From Rhodospirillales bacterium URHD0017 (GTDB lineage Bacteria > Pseudomonadota > Alphaproteobacteria > Reyranellales > Reyranellaceae), in assembly GCA_900110395.1 (NCBI GenBank), contig FODP01000007.1, positions 310,001 through 374,000 of the forward strand: 64,000 nucleotides of DNA, given 5' to 3'. The position numbers and the translations under genes are program-made. Position 1 is the first letter of the stretch. Each line of letters opens with the position of its first letter. The notes under the pieces are model-generated. The model saw only the letters and a list, made by a program, of their open reading frames with translations, did not search any database and had not been told where the DNA came from. Of this stretch, positions 47,529 through 56,101 are shown in pieces.

Positions 47529-48209
47529 ATGCGTGAAATCGTGCTCGACACCGAGACCACCGGCCTGGATCCGCTGGCCGGTCATCGCGTCGTCGAGGTC
47601 GGCTGCATCGAGCTTGTGAACACCGTCGCCACCGGCAAGACCTTCCACGCCTACTTCAACCCGGAAATGATCATGCCGGCCGGGGCGCAGGACATTCACG
47701 GGCTGAGCGACGACTTCCTCGCCGACAAGCCCCTGTTCGCCGACAAGGTCGAGGAGTTCCTGGAATTCATCGGCGACGCCCAGCTCGTGATCCACAACGC
47801 ACAGTTCGACATCGGTTTCCTCAACGCCGAGCTGGAGCGCGTCGGCAAGTCCAGGCTCACCAACGCCTATGTCGACACGGTGTCGGTCGCGCGCCGCAAG
47901 TTCCCCGGCCAGCGCGTCAGCCTCGATGCCCTGTGCGAGCGCTTCAGCGTCGACAACTCCAACCGCGTCAAGCACGGCGCGTTGCTCGATTCCGAGCTTC
48001 TGGCCGAGGTCTATCTCGAGCTGAGCGGCGGCCGGCAGCGCGTTCTCGGCCTGGCGGCGGAGATCGCGGGTGGGACGGCGTCCGTCCTGGTCGTCAGCAA
48101 CCTGCCGGTGCGCCCACCGCGTCCGCATGCGCCGAGCGCCGCCGAGCTTGCGGCGCACGTCGCCTTCCTGGCGCAGATCAGCGATCCGCTGTGGCTTAAA
48201 GTGGCTTAA
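47529..48209 (+). CDS. dnaQ: DNA polymerase III epsilon subunit (3'-5' proofreading exonuclease)
   Basis: This proofreading subunit has 226 residues. The DEDDh active site is visible: ExoI in LDTETTGLDP (Asp7, Glu9), ExoII in IHNAQFDIGFLNAE and ExoIII in KHGALLDSELLAEVY. The C-terminal tail (about 178-226), which binds the polymerase alpha subunit, is less conserved. It converges on secB with 6 bp between the stops. Confidence 0.96.
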   Translation: MREIVLDTETTGLDPLAGHRVVEVGCIELVNTVATGKTFHAYFNPEMIMPAGAQDIHGLSDDFLADKPLFADKVEEFLEFIGDAQLVIHNAQFDIGFLNAELERVGKSRLTNAYVDTVSVARRKFPGQRVSLDALCERFSVDNSNRVKHGALLDSELLAEVYLELSGGRQRVLGLAAEIAGGTASVLVVSNLPVRPPRPHAPSAAELAAHVAFLAQISDPLWLKVA

Positions 48210-48215
48210 GGCCGC

Positions 48216-48746
48216 TTAGGCGTGGCCGACCGGGCCGCCGGCGATGCCCGGGACCTTGCCGCCGTTGGCTTCGAGCTGCTGGCGATAGAGCGCCACGAAA
48301 TCGACCGGGGCGATGTTGAGCGGCGGGAAACCCGCCTCGCGCGTGGCGTTGGCGACGACGGCACGGGCGAACGGAAAGAGCAGCCGCGGCGTCTCGATGA
48401 ACAGCAGCGGGCCATAGGCCTCCTGCGGCACCTCGCCGATGCTCACGGTGCCGGCATAGACCAGCTCGAGCACGAACAGCGGCTCGTCCTTGGGCGTCTT
48501 GGCGCTGGCCTCGATCGACAGCGCGACCTCGAAGGTCTTTGCGTCGAACTGGCGGTTGGTGACCTGGACGTTGAGCGTGAGCTGCGGCTGGGTCTGCTCG
48601 ATCAGGCTCTGCGGCGCGCGCGGATTCTCGAAGCTCAGGTCCTTGATGTACTGGCCGTGCATGATCAGCGGCGCGTTGGGCGCCTGCTGGGGGCCAGCAC
48701 CCTGCGGGGCCTGCGGGTTCTGCGGCGGAGGAGGGGCGTCGGTCAT
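48216..48746 (-). CDS. secB: Protein-export chaperone SecB
   Basis: SecB is a tetrameric chaperone that keeps preproteins unfolded and delivers them to SecA. The 176-residue protein has GQYIKDLSFENPRAPQSL near residue 32 and ends with the block REAGFPPLNIAPVDFVALYR. The N-terminus (1-27) is rich in Pro, Gln and Ala and is longer than in E. coli. It diverges from the amidotransferase gene. Confidence 0.96.
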   Translation of the reverse strand: MTDAPPPPQNPQAPQGAGPQQAPNAPLIMHGQYIKDLSFENPRAPQSLIEQTQPQLTLNVQVTNRQFDAKTFEVALSIEASAKTPKDEPLFVLELVYAGTVSIGEVPQEAYGPLLFIETPRLLFPFARAVVANATREAGFPPLNIAPVDFVALYRQQLEANGGKVPGIAGGPVGHA

Positions 48747-48889
48747 GGGCTACTTTCTCTGTTGCGGGCGGGCGGTACCACGCAGGGCTGCACTGCACAA
48801 GCCGCGGGCAGGCGCGGCAGGCTGCCATTTGCAAAGCCCTCGACCAAATAGGAAAATAGGCGACACTTTTGCACGCTTCGGCAAGGGAT

Positions 48890-49711
48890 ATGGATCGTTC
48901 TTCTCTGCGTCCCCTAGTGGGAGTCACGGCCTGCCTCAAGGAAAACGGCCGCGGCGGCTGGCATCACACGGTTGGCGACAAGTACGTCCGCGCGGCCATC
49001 CACGCCGTCGGCGGCCTGCCTGTCCTGATCCCGGCGATTGGCCCCGAACTGGGGGGCGACGAAAAAGCGACCATCGAAGCGCTCGACCGGCTCCTCGATT
49101 CGCTGGACGGCGTGCTGCTGACCGGCAGCCCGTCCAATGTCGAGCCGCACCACTATGGCGGCAACCAGAGCCGGGAAGGCACCGCGCATGATCCGGCGCG
49201 CGACGCCACCACGCTTCCCCTGATCCGCCATTCCCTCGATCGCGGCGTACCATTGTTCGCGATCTGCCGCGGGGCGCAGGAAGTCAACGTGGCGCTGGGC
49301 GGCACGCTGCACCAGCTCGTGCACGAGGTCGAGGGCCGCCGCGACCACCGCTCGCCCAAGTCGCCCGACTCCGACATCAACTACGCGCCGGCGCACGATA
49401 TCGAGATCGTCGACGGTGGCGTGCTGCATCGCCTGCTGGGCGAGCACCGCGTGCAGGTGAATTCGCTGCACGCCCAGGGCGTCGATCGCCTGGCGCCGCG
49501 CGCCCGTCTCGAAGCCGTCGCCGAGGATGGCCAGGTCGAGGCCTTCAGCGTGCCCGATGCGCCGGCCTTCGCGCTGGCGCTGCAGTGGCATCCCGAGCAT
49601 CGGGCGCTCGAGAACCCCGTATCGATGAAGCTGTTCGACGCCTTCGCCGCCGCCTGCCGCTCGCGCGCCGCGGCGCGGTTCAGCCCGTCCCTGCGCGCCG
49701 CCGCGGAATAG
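48890..49711 (+). CDS. Class I glutamine amidotransferase-like gamma-glutamyl hydrolase (PuuD type)
   Basis: This 273-residue protein resembles gamma-glutamyl-gamma-aminobutyrate hydrolase. The nucleophile Cys is in FAICRGAQEVNVALGG, and the His-Glu pair is in LQWHPEHRALENP. Conserved early blocks are GVLLTGSPSNVEPHHYGG and PLIRHSLDRGVPLFAICR. In puu-type pathways such enzymes release GABA during polyamine catabolism, but no other puu genes are nearby. It ends 3 bp before the gentisate dioxygenase start. Confidence 0.9.
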   Translation: MDRSSLRPLVGVTACLKENGRGGWHHTVGDKYVRAAIHAVGGLPVLIPAIGPELGGDEKATIEALDRLLDSLDGVLLTGSPSNVEPHHYGGNQSREGTAHDPARDATTLPLIRHSLDRGVPLFAICRGAQEVNVALGGTLHQLVHEVEGRRDHRSPKSPDSDINYAPAHDIEIVDGGVLHRLLGEHRVQVNSLHAQGVDRLAPRARLEAVAEDGQVEAFSVPDAPAFALALQWHPEHRALENPVSMKLFDAFAAACRSRAAARFSPSLRAAAE

Positions 49712-49714
49712 ACC

Positions 49715-50758
49715 ATGTCGCAACCGGCCACCCGCAACAATGCGCGCCGTGACTTCTACGAGCGCATCGGTGGCCTGTCGATGGCGCCGTTGTGGGAGGC
49801 GATGCACCAGCTCGTGCCGCCGCAGCCCGCGCCCAAGTACCAGGCGGCGCACTGGGACTATGAGAAGGTGCGGCCGTATCTGATGGAGTCGGGCTCGCTG
49901 ATCACCGCCAAGGAAGCGGTGCGGCGCGTGCTGATCCTGGAGAACCCGGCGATGCAGGGCAGCTCTTGCATCACGCCGACGCTCTATGCCGGCCTGCAGC
50001 TCATCCTGCCGGGCGAGGTGGCGCCGAGCCATCGCCACACGCAATCGGCGCTGCGCTTCATCGTCGAGGGCGAGGGCGCCTACACCGCGGTCGACGGCGA
50101 GCGCACCGTCATGCGCGAGGGCGATTTCGTCATCACGCCAACCTGGACGTGGCACGACCACGGCAACGACTCTCAGAAGCCGATGGTCTGGCTCGACGGT
50201 CTCGATATCCCCCTGGTGGCGATGTTCAACGCGGGCTTTGCCGAGAACGGCGAGAGCGACGAGCAGGTCGTCACCGCGCCCGAGGGCACGTCCGATGCAA
50301 AGTATGCCAGCGGCCTTCTGCCGGTCGACTGGAAGCCCGCGCGCCAGACCTCGCCCATCTTCAACTATCCCTACGCGCGCACGCGCGAGGCCCTGGCCGG
50401 ACTCGCCAAGGCCGGCCCGCCCGATCCTTGCCACGGCTACAAGCTGCGTTACGTGAACCCGGCAAGCGGCGGGGCGCCGATCGCCACCATGGGCACCTTC
50501 ATGCAGCTCCTGCCCAAGGGATTGCGGACCGCGCCCTACCGCTCCACCGACGGCACGGTGTTCTCGGTGGTCGAGGGCACGGGCGAGAGCGTGATCGGCG
50601 ACAAGACGTTCCGCTGGAAGAAGCGCGACCACTTCGTCGTGCCGAGCTGGACCAAGGTCGAGCACCGTGCCGATGGCGACGCGGTGCTGTTTTCCTTCTC
50701 CGACCGTCCGGTGCAGGAGAAGCTCGACCTGTGGCGCGAGGACCGCGGCGGCAAGTAA
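49715..50758 (+). CDS. Gentisate 1,2-dioxygenase
   Basis: This Fe(II) bicupin opens the gentisate ring to maleylpyruvate. It has 347 residues. The N-terminal cupin holds iron ligands in SHRHTQSALRFIVEGEGAYT and the third His in WTWHDHGND. The second cupin is in STDGTVFSVVEGTGESVIG. The start block FYERIGGLSMAPLWEAMHQL is typical of the family. Salicylate 1,2-dioxygenase is a close relative and an alternative. No maleylpyruvate isomerase or hydrolase is nearby. Confidence 0.92.
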   Translation: MSQPATRNNARRDFYERIGGLSMAPLWEAMHQLVPPQPAPKYQAAHWDYEKVRPYLMESGSLITAKEAVRRVLILENPAMQGSSCITPTLYAGLQLILPGEVAPSHRHTQSALRFIVEGEGAYTAVDGERTVMREGDFVITPTWTWHDHGNDSQKPMVWLDGLDIPLVAMFNAGFAENGESDEQVVTAPEGTSDAKYASGLLPVDWKPARQTSPIFNYPYARTREALAGLAKAGPPDPCHGYKLRYVNPASGGAPIATMGTFMQLLPKGLRTAPYRSTDGTVFSVVEGTGESVIGDKTFRWKKRDHFVVPSWTKVEHRADGDAVLFSFSDRPVQEKLDLWREDRGGK

Positions 50759-50761
50759 CGC

Positions 50762-50826
50762 TTCCGGACCGCGCGCTTCCAGCGCGCTCCTGATCATGAG
50801 GCGCGCTGGAAGCGCGCGGTCCGGAA
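50762..50826. repeat. Perfect 26-bp inverted repeat
   Basis: Arms 50762-50787 and 50801-50826 are exact reverse complements built on TTCCGGACCGCGCGCTTCC, with a 13-base loop. It lies between the ends of convergent genes, 3 bp after the dioxygenase stop. It may act as a terminator, but the length suggests a repeat family member. Confidence 0.88.
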
Positions 50827-50884
50827 AACCATGAGCTACTTCCAGACGGCGATGTCCAAAAGATCGCACTCCGGATGACGCGTC

Positions 50885-51859
50885 TCACGCGCTCGTGAAG
50901 CTTTGGATGGTCGCCAGCGACAGACGCAACGCCTCGATGGCCCGATCGACATCGAGCAACGCCGGGTCGGCGCGACCCTCAATGCAGGCGACGAAACGCT
51001 GCAGCTCGACCTCGTAGGGGTTGCGATTGATCACCGGCACCGGCTGGGCGGGCATCGAGCCGGCAGCAACGGTGAAGCTTGTCTTCGGCGGACCGCCGCT
51101 GAAGGTGGTCAGATGCTCGAAGGCCGCGCGTTCGAACAAGGCGCGGAAGCCGACGGTGAAAGGCGAGGCCGGTGGCATCAGGCCGCTCGCGATGACGGTC
51201 GCATGACGGCCCTGCGGATAGGTCAGCACGGCGGAGATCTCGCCCGGCCGTCCGTCCGGCAGGCGCGCCGCGCTGGCCGACAGGGACTGCGGTTGGCCCA
51301 TCAGCCAATGGACGAAATCGAAGTCGAAGGTCATCAGCTCGGTCGATGGATCGCCGTAGTGCGCCTTGCGATCAGACGCGTCGGCGTGGAGATAGGAGCC
51401 CAGCCGCCAGGTCGTGACGCTGAGCAGCCGTCCGTGTTCGCCCGACCGCGCTGCTGCCTCGACGTACCCATAGGCGCTCACCGAGCGCATGAGCAGGCCG
51501 ACCTGCAGCAGCCGACCGGCTCGACGGGCTGCGTCGCGCAGGCGCAGCGCCTGGTCGAGCTCCAACGCCAGAGGGCTTTCGCAGAACACGTGCTTCCCCG
51601 CGTCGAGCGCGGGCATCACGACGTCGCAGTGAGTCTCGCTCGGCAGGCAGACGTCGATGGCATCGATGTCTGCGCGTTGGATCAACCGGGCGGCGTCAGT
51701 GAAGGGCTGGGCTTTGCAGATGGCGGCGACGGCGGCGGCGCGCGCCGGATCGCGCGAAAAGACGCCGACGACGGACACCTCGGGCATGGCGGCATAAGCG
51801 GCGGCATGCACGGTGCCCATGCTGCCGGCGCCCAAAAGGGCGATGCGGACCTCAGCCAA
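50885..51859 (-). CDS. Gfo/Idh/MocA-family oxidoreductase
   Basis: This NAD(P)-dependent sugar or inositol-type dehydrogenase has 324 residues. The Rossmann motif is IALLGAGSMGTVHAAAYAAM, and the family motif follows as GKHVFCESPLALE, with Ser in place of the usual Lys of EKP. The second domain begins near residue 120. The TTG start (51859) lies in an eight-base overlap with the LytTR gene stop (TTGGCTGA), so translation is probably coupled. The missing lysine raises doubt about normal catalysis. Confidence 0.85.
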   Translation of the reverse strand: MAEVRIALLGAGSMGTVHAAAYAAMPEVSVVGVFSRDPARAAAVAAICKAQPFTDAARLIQRADIDAIDVCLPSETHCDVVMPALDAGKHVFCESPLALELDQALRLRDAARRAGRLLQVGLLMRSVSAYGYVEAAARSGEHGRLLSVTTWRLGSYLHADASDRKAHYGDPSTELMTFDFDFVHWLMGQPQSLSASAARLPDGRPGEISAVLTYPQGRHATVIASGLMPPASPFTVGFRALFERAAFEHLTTFSGGPPKTSFTVAAGSMPAQPVPVINRNPYEVELQRFVACIEGRADPALLDVDRAIEALRLSLATIQSFTSA

Positions 51860-52640
51860 GCCAGCCCGCCTGCTTGACCGGGTCGCGGAAGGTCTTGCTG
51901 ACCGGCACGCGGAGCCCGTTGCGCAGCACCAGCATCGGCCGGCGCTGGTCGCGCTCGGCCGAGGCGACCGCGCCCTCGGCGACCCACCACGAGCGATGCA
52001 CCTGCCGGCCGCGCGCCGGCCCCAGCTCGGCCAGCGCGTCACGCAGGCGCAACAGGATGAGGTCGCTACCGAGCGCGGTGTGGATGCGGAGGTAGTGGTC
52101 CTCCATCTCCAGGGCCAGAAGATCGCGGCCGAGCGCCGGCGGCACGCGGCGGAAGAAGTCGGGGTTGGCGTCCACCGGCACGTCGGCCGCAGGCAACGAT
52201 GCGACGCGTGCCCGCTCGTTGTCGGCATCGGCATGCAGGCGCTGCTCGATGAACAGGCCGACCATGACGGAGATGACGACGGTCAGAAAGGCCGTCTGCG
52301 GATAGATCTCCAGCGCGACGCGGAACGGCGTGGGGCGCACCAGCCAGCTGCTGAAAACGATGATTTCGACGGTGCCCGGTATGGCCGCCAGCAAGCCTGC
52401 CAGCGCCATGCGCGCCGCGATCGACCAGCGCTGCAACGCCTCGACCTGCGACAGCAGCAGAGCGAAGCCCAGCACCTGCAGCCAGATCAGGACGGCCGTC
52501 GTCCCGAAGTAGACCAGCCGCACCCCAAGGCTGACATGGCCGTAGAGGCCGAACGGCCCGGTCACTGCCATGACGACGGCGAAGCCCAGGACCCAGGGAA
52601 ACTGGCGGGGGATCGAGTGGATGTAAGGCGTTTCGCGCAT
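51852..52640 (-). CDS. Membrane-anchored LytTR DNA-binding regulator
   Basis: The 262-residue protein has about four N-terminal hydrophobic helices (about 15-140) and a C-terminal LytTR domain (about 165-260) with RDLLALEMEDHYLRIHTALG and GRQVHRSWWVAEGAVAS. LytTR domains bind imperfect direct repeats. Direct fusion to membrane helices is known in some proteobacterial regulators and removes the need for a separate kinase. The divergent neighbour is a membrane protein, which is the likely partner. The ATG at 52640 starts MRETPYIHSI. Confidence 0.87.
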   Translation of the reverse strand: MRETPYIHSIPRQFPWVLGFAVVMAVTGPFGLYGHVSLGVRLVYFGTTAVLIWLQVLGFALLLSQVEALQRWSIAARMALAGLLAAIPGTVEIIVFSSWLVRPTPFRVALEIYPQTAFLTVVISVMVGLFIEQRLHADADNERARVASLPAADVPVDANPDFFRRVPPALGRDLLALEMEDHYLRIHTALGSDLILLRLRDALAELGPARGRQVHRSWWVAEGAVASAERDQRRPMLVLRNGLRVPVSKTFRDPVKQAGWLG

Positions 52641-52732
52641 CGTGAAACGATGATCCCGGCAGTTCGCGAAAAACGCCAGCCTTTCCGCGCAACTGCGATG
52701 GCGCGGCACGATGGCGCCGGCGATGGTGGGCC

Positions 52733-53242
52733 ATGCCCACCGTTTACCAGATCGTCGTGAACACCCCGCTGTGGGTCTGGCCGCTCATGCTGTTCGTGCT
52801 GTGGCTGGGCTGGCGCGGCCTGCAGCCGCGAACCATGCCGCCGGCACGGCTCGCCATCCTGCCCCTGGTCGGCCTCGCCACGTCGCTGGCCGGCATAGCA
52901 CAATCGCTGCAACCCGGTCTCGCCCTCGCCGGCTGGGCGGTGGCTCTTGTGGCAGCGTTGCCGCTCGGCTGGATCATCGGCACGCGCCGCGCCGTGCGCT
53001 TGCGGTCCGAGGACGGCCGGCTGGAAGTGGCCGGCGGCTGGTTCGCCCTGGGCTTCGGCGTGTCGATCTTCGTCGTGCGTTACACACTCGGCGTCCTGTC
53101 CGGCGTGATGCCGCACCTGCGCGTCGAGCCGCTCTGGATCGTCCTGTCGGGCGGGGTCGGCGGAATCGTCACCGGCATCGGCGTGGGCTGGCTGGCCAAC
53201 CTGCTGTTGCGCGCGTACCGCCCGGCCTCGGTGAGGAGCTAG
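52733..53242 (+). CDS. Hypothetical four-to-five-helix membrane protein
   Basis: This 169-residue inner-membrane protein has hydrophobic segments near 12-28, 40-60, 65-80, 103-125 and 135-160. The basic loop GTRRAVRLRSEDGRLEVAGG is central. I do not recognise the family with certainty. It is divergent from the LytTR gene, with 92 bp between the starts, so the LytTR protein may control it and the pair may form a sensory unit. Confidence 0.8.
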   Translation: MPTVYQIVVNTPLWVWPLMLFVLWLGWRGLQPRTMPPARLAILPLVGLATSLAGIAQSLQPGLALAGWAVALVAALPLGWIIGTRRAVRLRSEDGRLEVAGGWFALGFGVSIFVVRYTLGVLSGVMPHLRVEPLWIVLSGGVGGIVTGIGVGWLANLLLRAYRPASVRS

Positions 53243-53244
53243 CC

Positions 53245-53906
53245 TTGCGCCCGGTCGTCCTGCTGCTGCTGGTCTTGACGATGAGCCTGGCCGCACTCGC
53301 CCAGCAGCGCTTCGACTTCAAGGTGCGCGAGGACATGTTCGCCGGCATGGATGGCGACACCGTGGCCTTCGACCGCGCCATGACTCTGATCGCCGACACG
53401 CTGGCCAAGGACCCGGATCACGCCGAGGCCCTGGTGTGGCGCGGCGATGGCCGGCTGTTCCTGGCCGGCCAGGCCTTCCAACGCCGGGACTTCAGCGAGG
53501 GCCTGTCGCTCACGGCGCAAGGCCTGAGCGACATGGATCGCGCCGTGTCGCTCGCCCCGGACAACATCGCCGTCCGCGTTCCCCGCGCTGCCGGCCTGCT
53601 GCCCTTCGCGCGCGGCATGCGCTCCTTCAACCCGGCCGAGGCCGACCGCCTGACGCGCTCGGCGACTACGAGTTCGTCGTCGCCGCCAGTGCGCCATGGT
53701 GGACCAAGCTCAACAGCCACGGCCAGGGCGAGGTGCTGGGCGCGCTGGCCGACGGATGGTTGCAGTTGGGTGACGTCACCAAGGCCAATATCTACCTCGA
53801 TCGCATGACCGCCGAATTGCCGGGGACAGCCTACGCCAAGAACGCCGCCGCGCGCCGCGCTGATCCGGCCACGAAGGTCCCGCTTACCTGTCTTGGGTGC
53901 CATTGA
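53245..53906 (+). pseudogene. Exported TPR-like protein ending in CxxCH, frameshifted
   Basis: The TTG start follows GAGGAG and leads into a signal peptide (VVLLLLVLTMSLAALAQ). Helical repeats follow, with DPDHAEALVWRGDGRLFLAG and MDRAVSLAPDNIAV. At about 53663 the frame breaks. Homology resumes one frame over as DYEFVVAASAPWWTKLNSHG and ends TCLGCH, a heme-c motif at the extreme C-terminus. One missing G would restore the frame. It could be decayed or a sequence error. Confidence 0.72.
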
Positions 53907-53907
53907 T

Positions 53908-54880
53908 ATGCGCCTCCATCTCGTCATCGCGCTGGCCCTTGTTGCCTTGTCGGTATCGGCCACCGCGCAGACCGTGTTGGTGCAATCCCCGCGCTACGCG
54001 GACTTTCGCCAGCTCATGGCGCGCGAAGCGCCGGCCGACTCGGTCACCATACCCATGACCCTGCGCCTGCCCGACACCGGCCAGGACCGTCACCCCGCGA
54101 TCGTGATCGTCCACACAATCGCCGGCTATCTGGAGGCGAACGAGGGCTGGCACGCCGAGGAATTCCGCCGGGCCGGCTTTGCCACCCTGACCTACAGCAG
54201 CGACGCGGCATTGCGACTGCGCGAGGCGGGGACTCCCGGTTCCTGGGCGGCGGCGGTTGCCGAGGCCTACGCAGCCTTCCGGTTCCTCGCCGATCATCCG
54301 CGGATCGATGCGAAGCGGATTGCCATTGTTGGCTTCTCCTTCGGTGGCGAAGTTGCGAAGTTGCGTACTTGACCGCTCTCGAGCGCCTGCGCACCGCGCT
54401 CGTACCGGGCGAAGCGCGATTCGCAGCGCATGTCGCCTATTACCCCGCGGGCGTCTTCGGTGCCGTCGCAGAGCGCGGTGCCCATACGGGGGCGCCGATC
54501 CTGATGCTGTTGGGGGAAAGGACGACAACCTGCCCGTCGCAAAAGCGCAGGACTATTTCGCCTACGCCCGGGAAGCGGGATTCCCGTCGCCCGCGGAAGT
54601 GTTGATCTATCCCGGCGCTTACCATGCCTGGACGGTCACAACGCTCGGCACGCCGAGCTTCTATCCGCAATACCGCAGCACGCGAAAATGCCCCTACCTT
54701 CTATTGGGGCCGTCGCAAGCGGCGTTGCTCGTCCGGGGCCATGAAAGGCCGATCGAAGCGACTGTCATGCAGGCCTGCCTTAAAGAAGGCTGGGGCTACA
54801 CCATGGCCTACGATGCTGCCGCGCACGGCGAATCCACGCGCGATGTCCTGGCTTTTCTCGAAAGGGCGCTGCGCCGCTGA
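53908..54880 (+). pseudogene. Dienelactone hydrolase-family exported hydrolase, twice frameshifted
   Basis: The first frame has a Sec signal (LVIALALVALSVSATA) and the nucleophile region RIAIVGFSFGGEVA, where Ser replaces the Cys of true dienelactone hydrolase. An exact 8-bp tandem duplication (GAAGTTGC, 54349-54364) then shifts the frame. The second frame runs LTALERLRTALVPGEARFAA. A short G run at 54512-54516, one base too short, causes the second shift into KDDNLPVAKAQDYFAYAREA. The last part contains YPGAYHAW with the catalytic His. It starts 1 bp after the previous gene. Confidence 0.78.
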
Positions 54881-54884
54881 TCGG

Positions 54885-55277
54885 TCAAGCCACGCGCTTC
54901 TTCTGCGCCGCCACCGAACCGGCGCACTGGTCGACCGGCAGCGGACGCAGATGCAGGTCGTAGGCGTCGGCGAACTCGGCCTGCCAGGCCGTGCCGCCCT
55001 TGCGATAGAGATAGACGAACAGCACGCAGGCGTCCGACTGGTAGCGCAGCGCGCGGGCCGGGTCGTCCTTGCGGTCGAGGGCGCCCGTGCCCAGCAGGGC
55101 TGCGAGCTGGTTCTCGTCGAGGCCTTTTATGCGGTCGGGCGAGATCGGCGAGCCAGCATTGCGCGAGCTGAACACACCCTTCTCACCGCCGACCAATGAA
55201 TACTGCGGCGGGCTGGAATCGCCGACGCAGCCCGTCACGAGCAAAAGACCAGCGAAGCCCCCGAGTCCCCATTTCAT
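54885..55277 (-). CDS. Hypothetical lipoprotein
   Basis: This 130-residue protein has a signal peptide with lipobox LVTGC (Cys17). The mature part contains the block DENQLAALLGTGALDRKDDP and two further cysteines (ACVLFVYLYR and DQCAGS), which could form a disulfide. I do not recognise the family by name. It follows the CysZ-like gene by 9 bp on the same strand. Confidence 0.82.
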   Translation of the reverse strand: MKWGLGGFAGLLLVTGCVGDSSPPQYSLVGGEKGVFSSRNAGSPISPDRIKGLDENQLAALLGTGALDRKDDPARALRYQSDACVLFVYLYRKGGTAWQAEFADAYDLHLRPLPVDQCAGSVAAQKKRVA

Positions 55278-55286
55278 GCGGCCAGT

Positions 55287-56000
55287 CTAGCGCGGCGGCG
55301 CCGGTGGATTAAAGGGCCGGCCGGGCAGGCTGGGCGGCTTGAGCGTTTGTGCCACATGCACCATTGCCGCCACGCCCAGCACCGGCACGATCAGGTTCAG
55401 GATCGGGATGGTGCCGAGGAACACGATGACGATGCCGGTCAGCCACAGCACGCCCGAGTTGGCGCGTCGCCAGGCTCTTACCTCGGCCGGGTCGAGCCGG
55501 CGCAACGCCACCAGCTCGTAGTACATGCGCCCGGTCAGCCAGCCGTTGATGGCGTAGAAGAGCACCGCGCCCAGGCCGGCGATGAAGATCGCGGCGATAT
55601 AGAAGGGCAGCATCACGAGGTTGAGCGCCACCACGGCCACCAGGAACACCACGCCCGTCCAGATGCCGGTCCAGACCGGGATGCCGCGCGCCTTGCCGAG
55701 TTGCGGGTAGTGGCGGGCTTCGACGACGTCGGCGATATACTCCAGGAAGATCGAGATGACGATGCCGAAGCTTGCCGGGAACAGCATCAGCGCCAGCACG
55801 ATCACGCCGGCGCCGCTCGCCCAGATAATGATCTCGTTGATCCACTTCCATTCGAAGTTGGCGAAGGACTTCAGGCCCCACCACGCCAGCACGGCGATGC
55901 CGATCTGAAGCACGAGGCTGAGCAGCAGCGACCATCCGATGATGCCGCGCAGCTTGGGATCGCCGAGCTGCTGCACCGCCAGTTCGAAGGCGCGGATCAT
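55287..56000 (-). CDS. EI24/CysZ-like membrane protein
   Basis: This 237-residue membrane protein has about five hydrophobic segments and the family pattern of EI24 proteins. It shows ISIFLEYIADVVEARHYPQL, NGWLTGRMYYELVALRRLDP and a Pro-rich tail. CysZ relatives import sulfate. Function here is inferred only from the fold. The lipoprotein gene follows it closely. Confidence 0.85.
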   Translation of the reverse strand: MIRAFELAVQQLGDPKLRGIIGWSLLLSLVLQIGIAVLAWWGLKSFANFEWKWINEIIIWASGAGVIVLALMLFPASFGIVISIFLEYIADVVEARHYPQLGKARGIPVWTGIWTGVVFLVAVVALNLVMLPFYIAAIFIAGLGAVLFYAINGWLTGRMYYELVALRRLDPAEVRAWRRANSGVLWLTGIVIVFLGTIPILNLIVPVLGVAAMVHVAQTLKPPSLPGRPFNPPAPPR

Positions 56001-56044
56001 GCTGTCTCACCGGTCATGATCGTCAATCCTCGGACACTCATGTT

Positions 56045-56068
56045 CCTCTCCCCCTAGCGGGGGAGAGG
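56045..56068. repeat. CCTCTCCCCC-type palindrome, copy 3
   Basis: CCTCTCCCCC and GGGGGAGAGG flank TAGC. It is identical in core to the copy at 34864 and lies between the CysZ-like gene and the racemase gene. Confidence 0.85.
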
Positions 56069-56101
56069 AGCATGAACAAGGAGTCTGGTCTTTATTAAGG
56101 C

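Noticed and set aside
48914..50869. 651-codon open frame on the minus strand
   Set aside because: It is antisense to the amidotransferase and gentisate dioxygenase genes and shows no recognisable domain.
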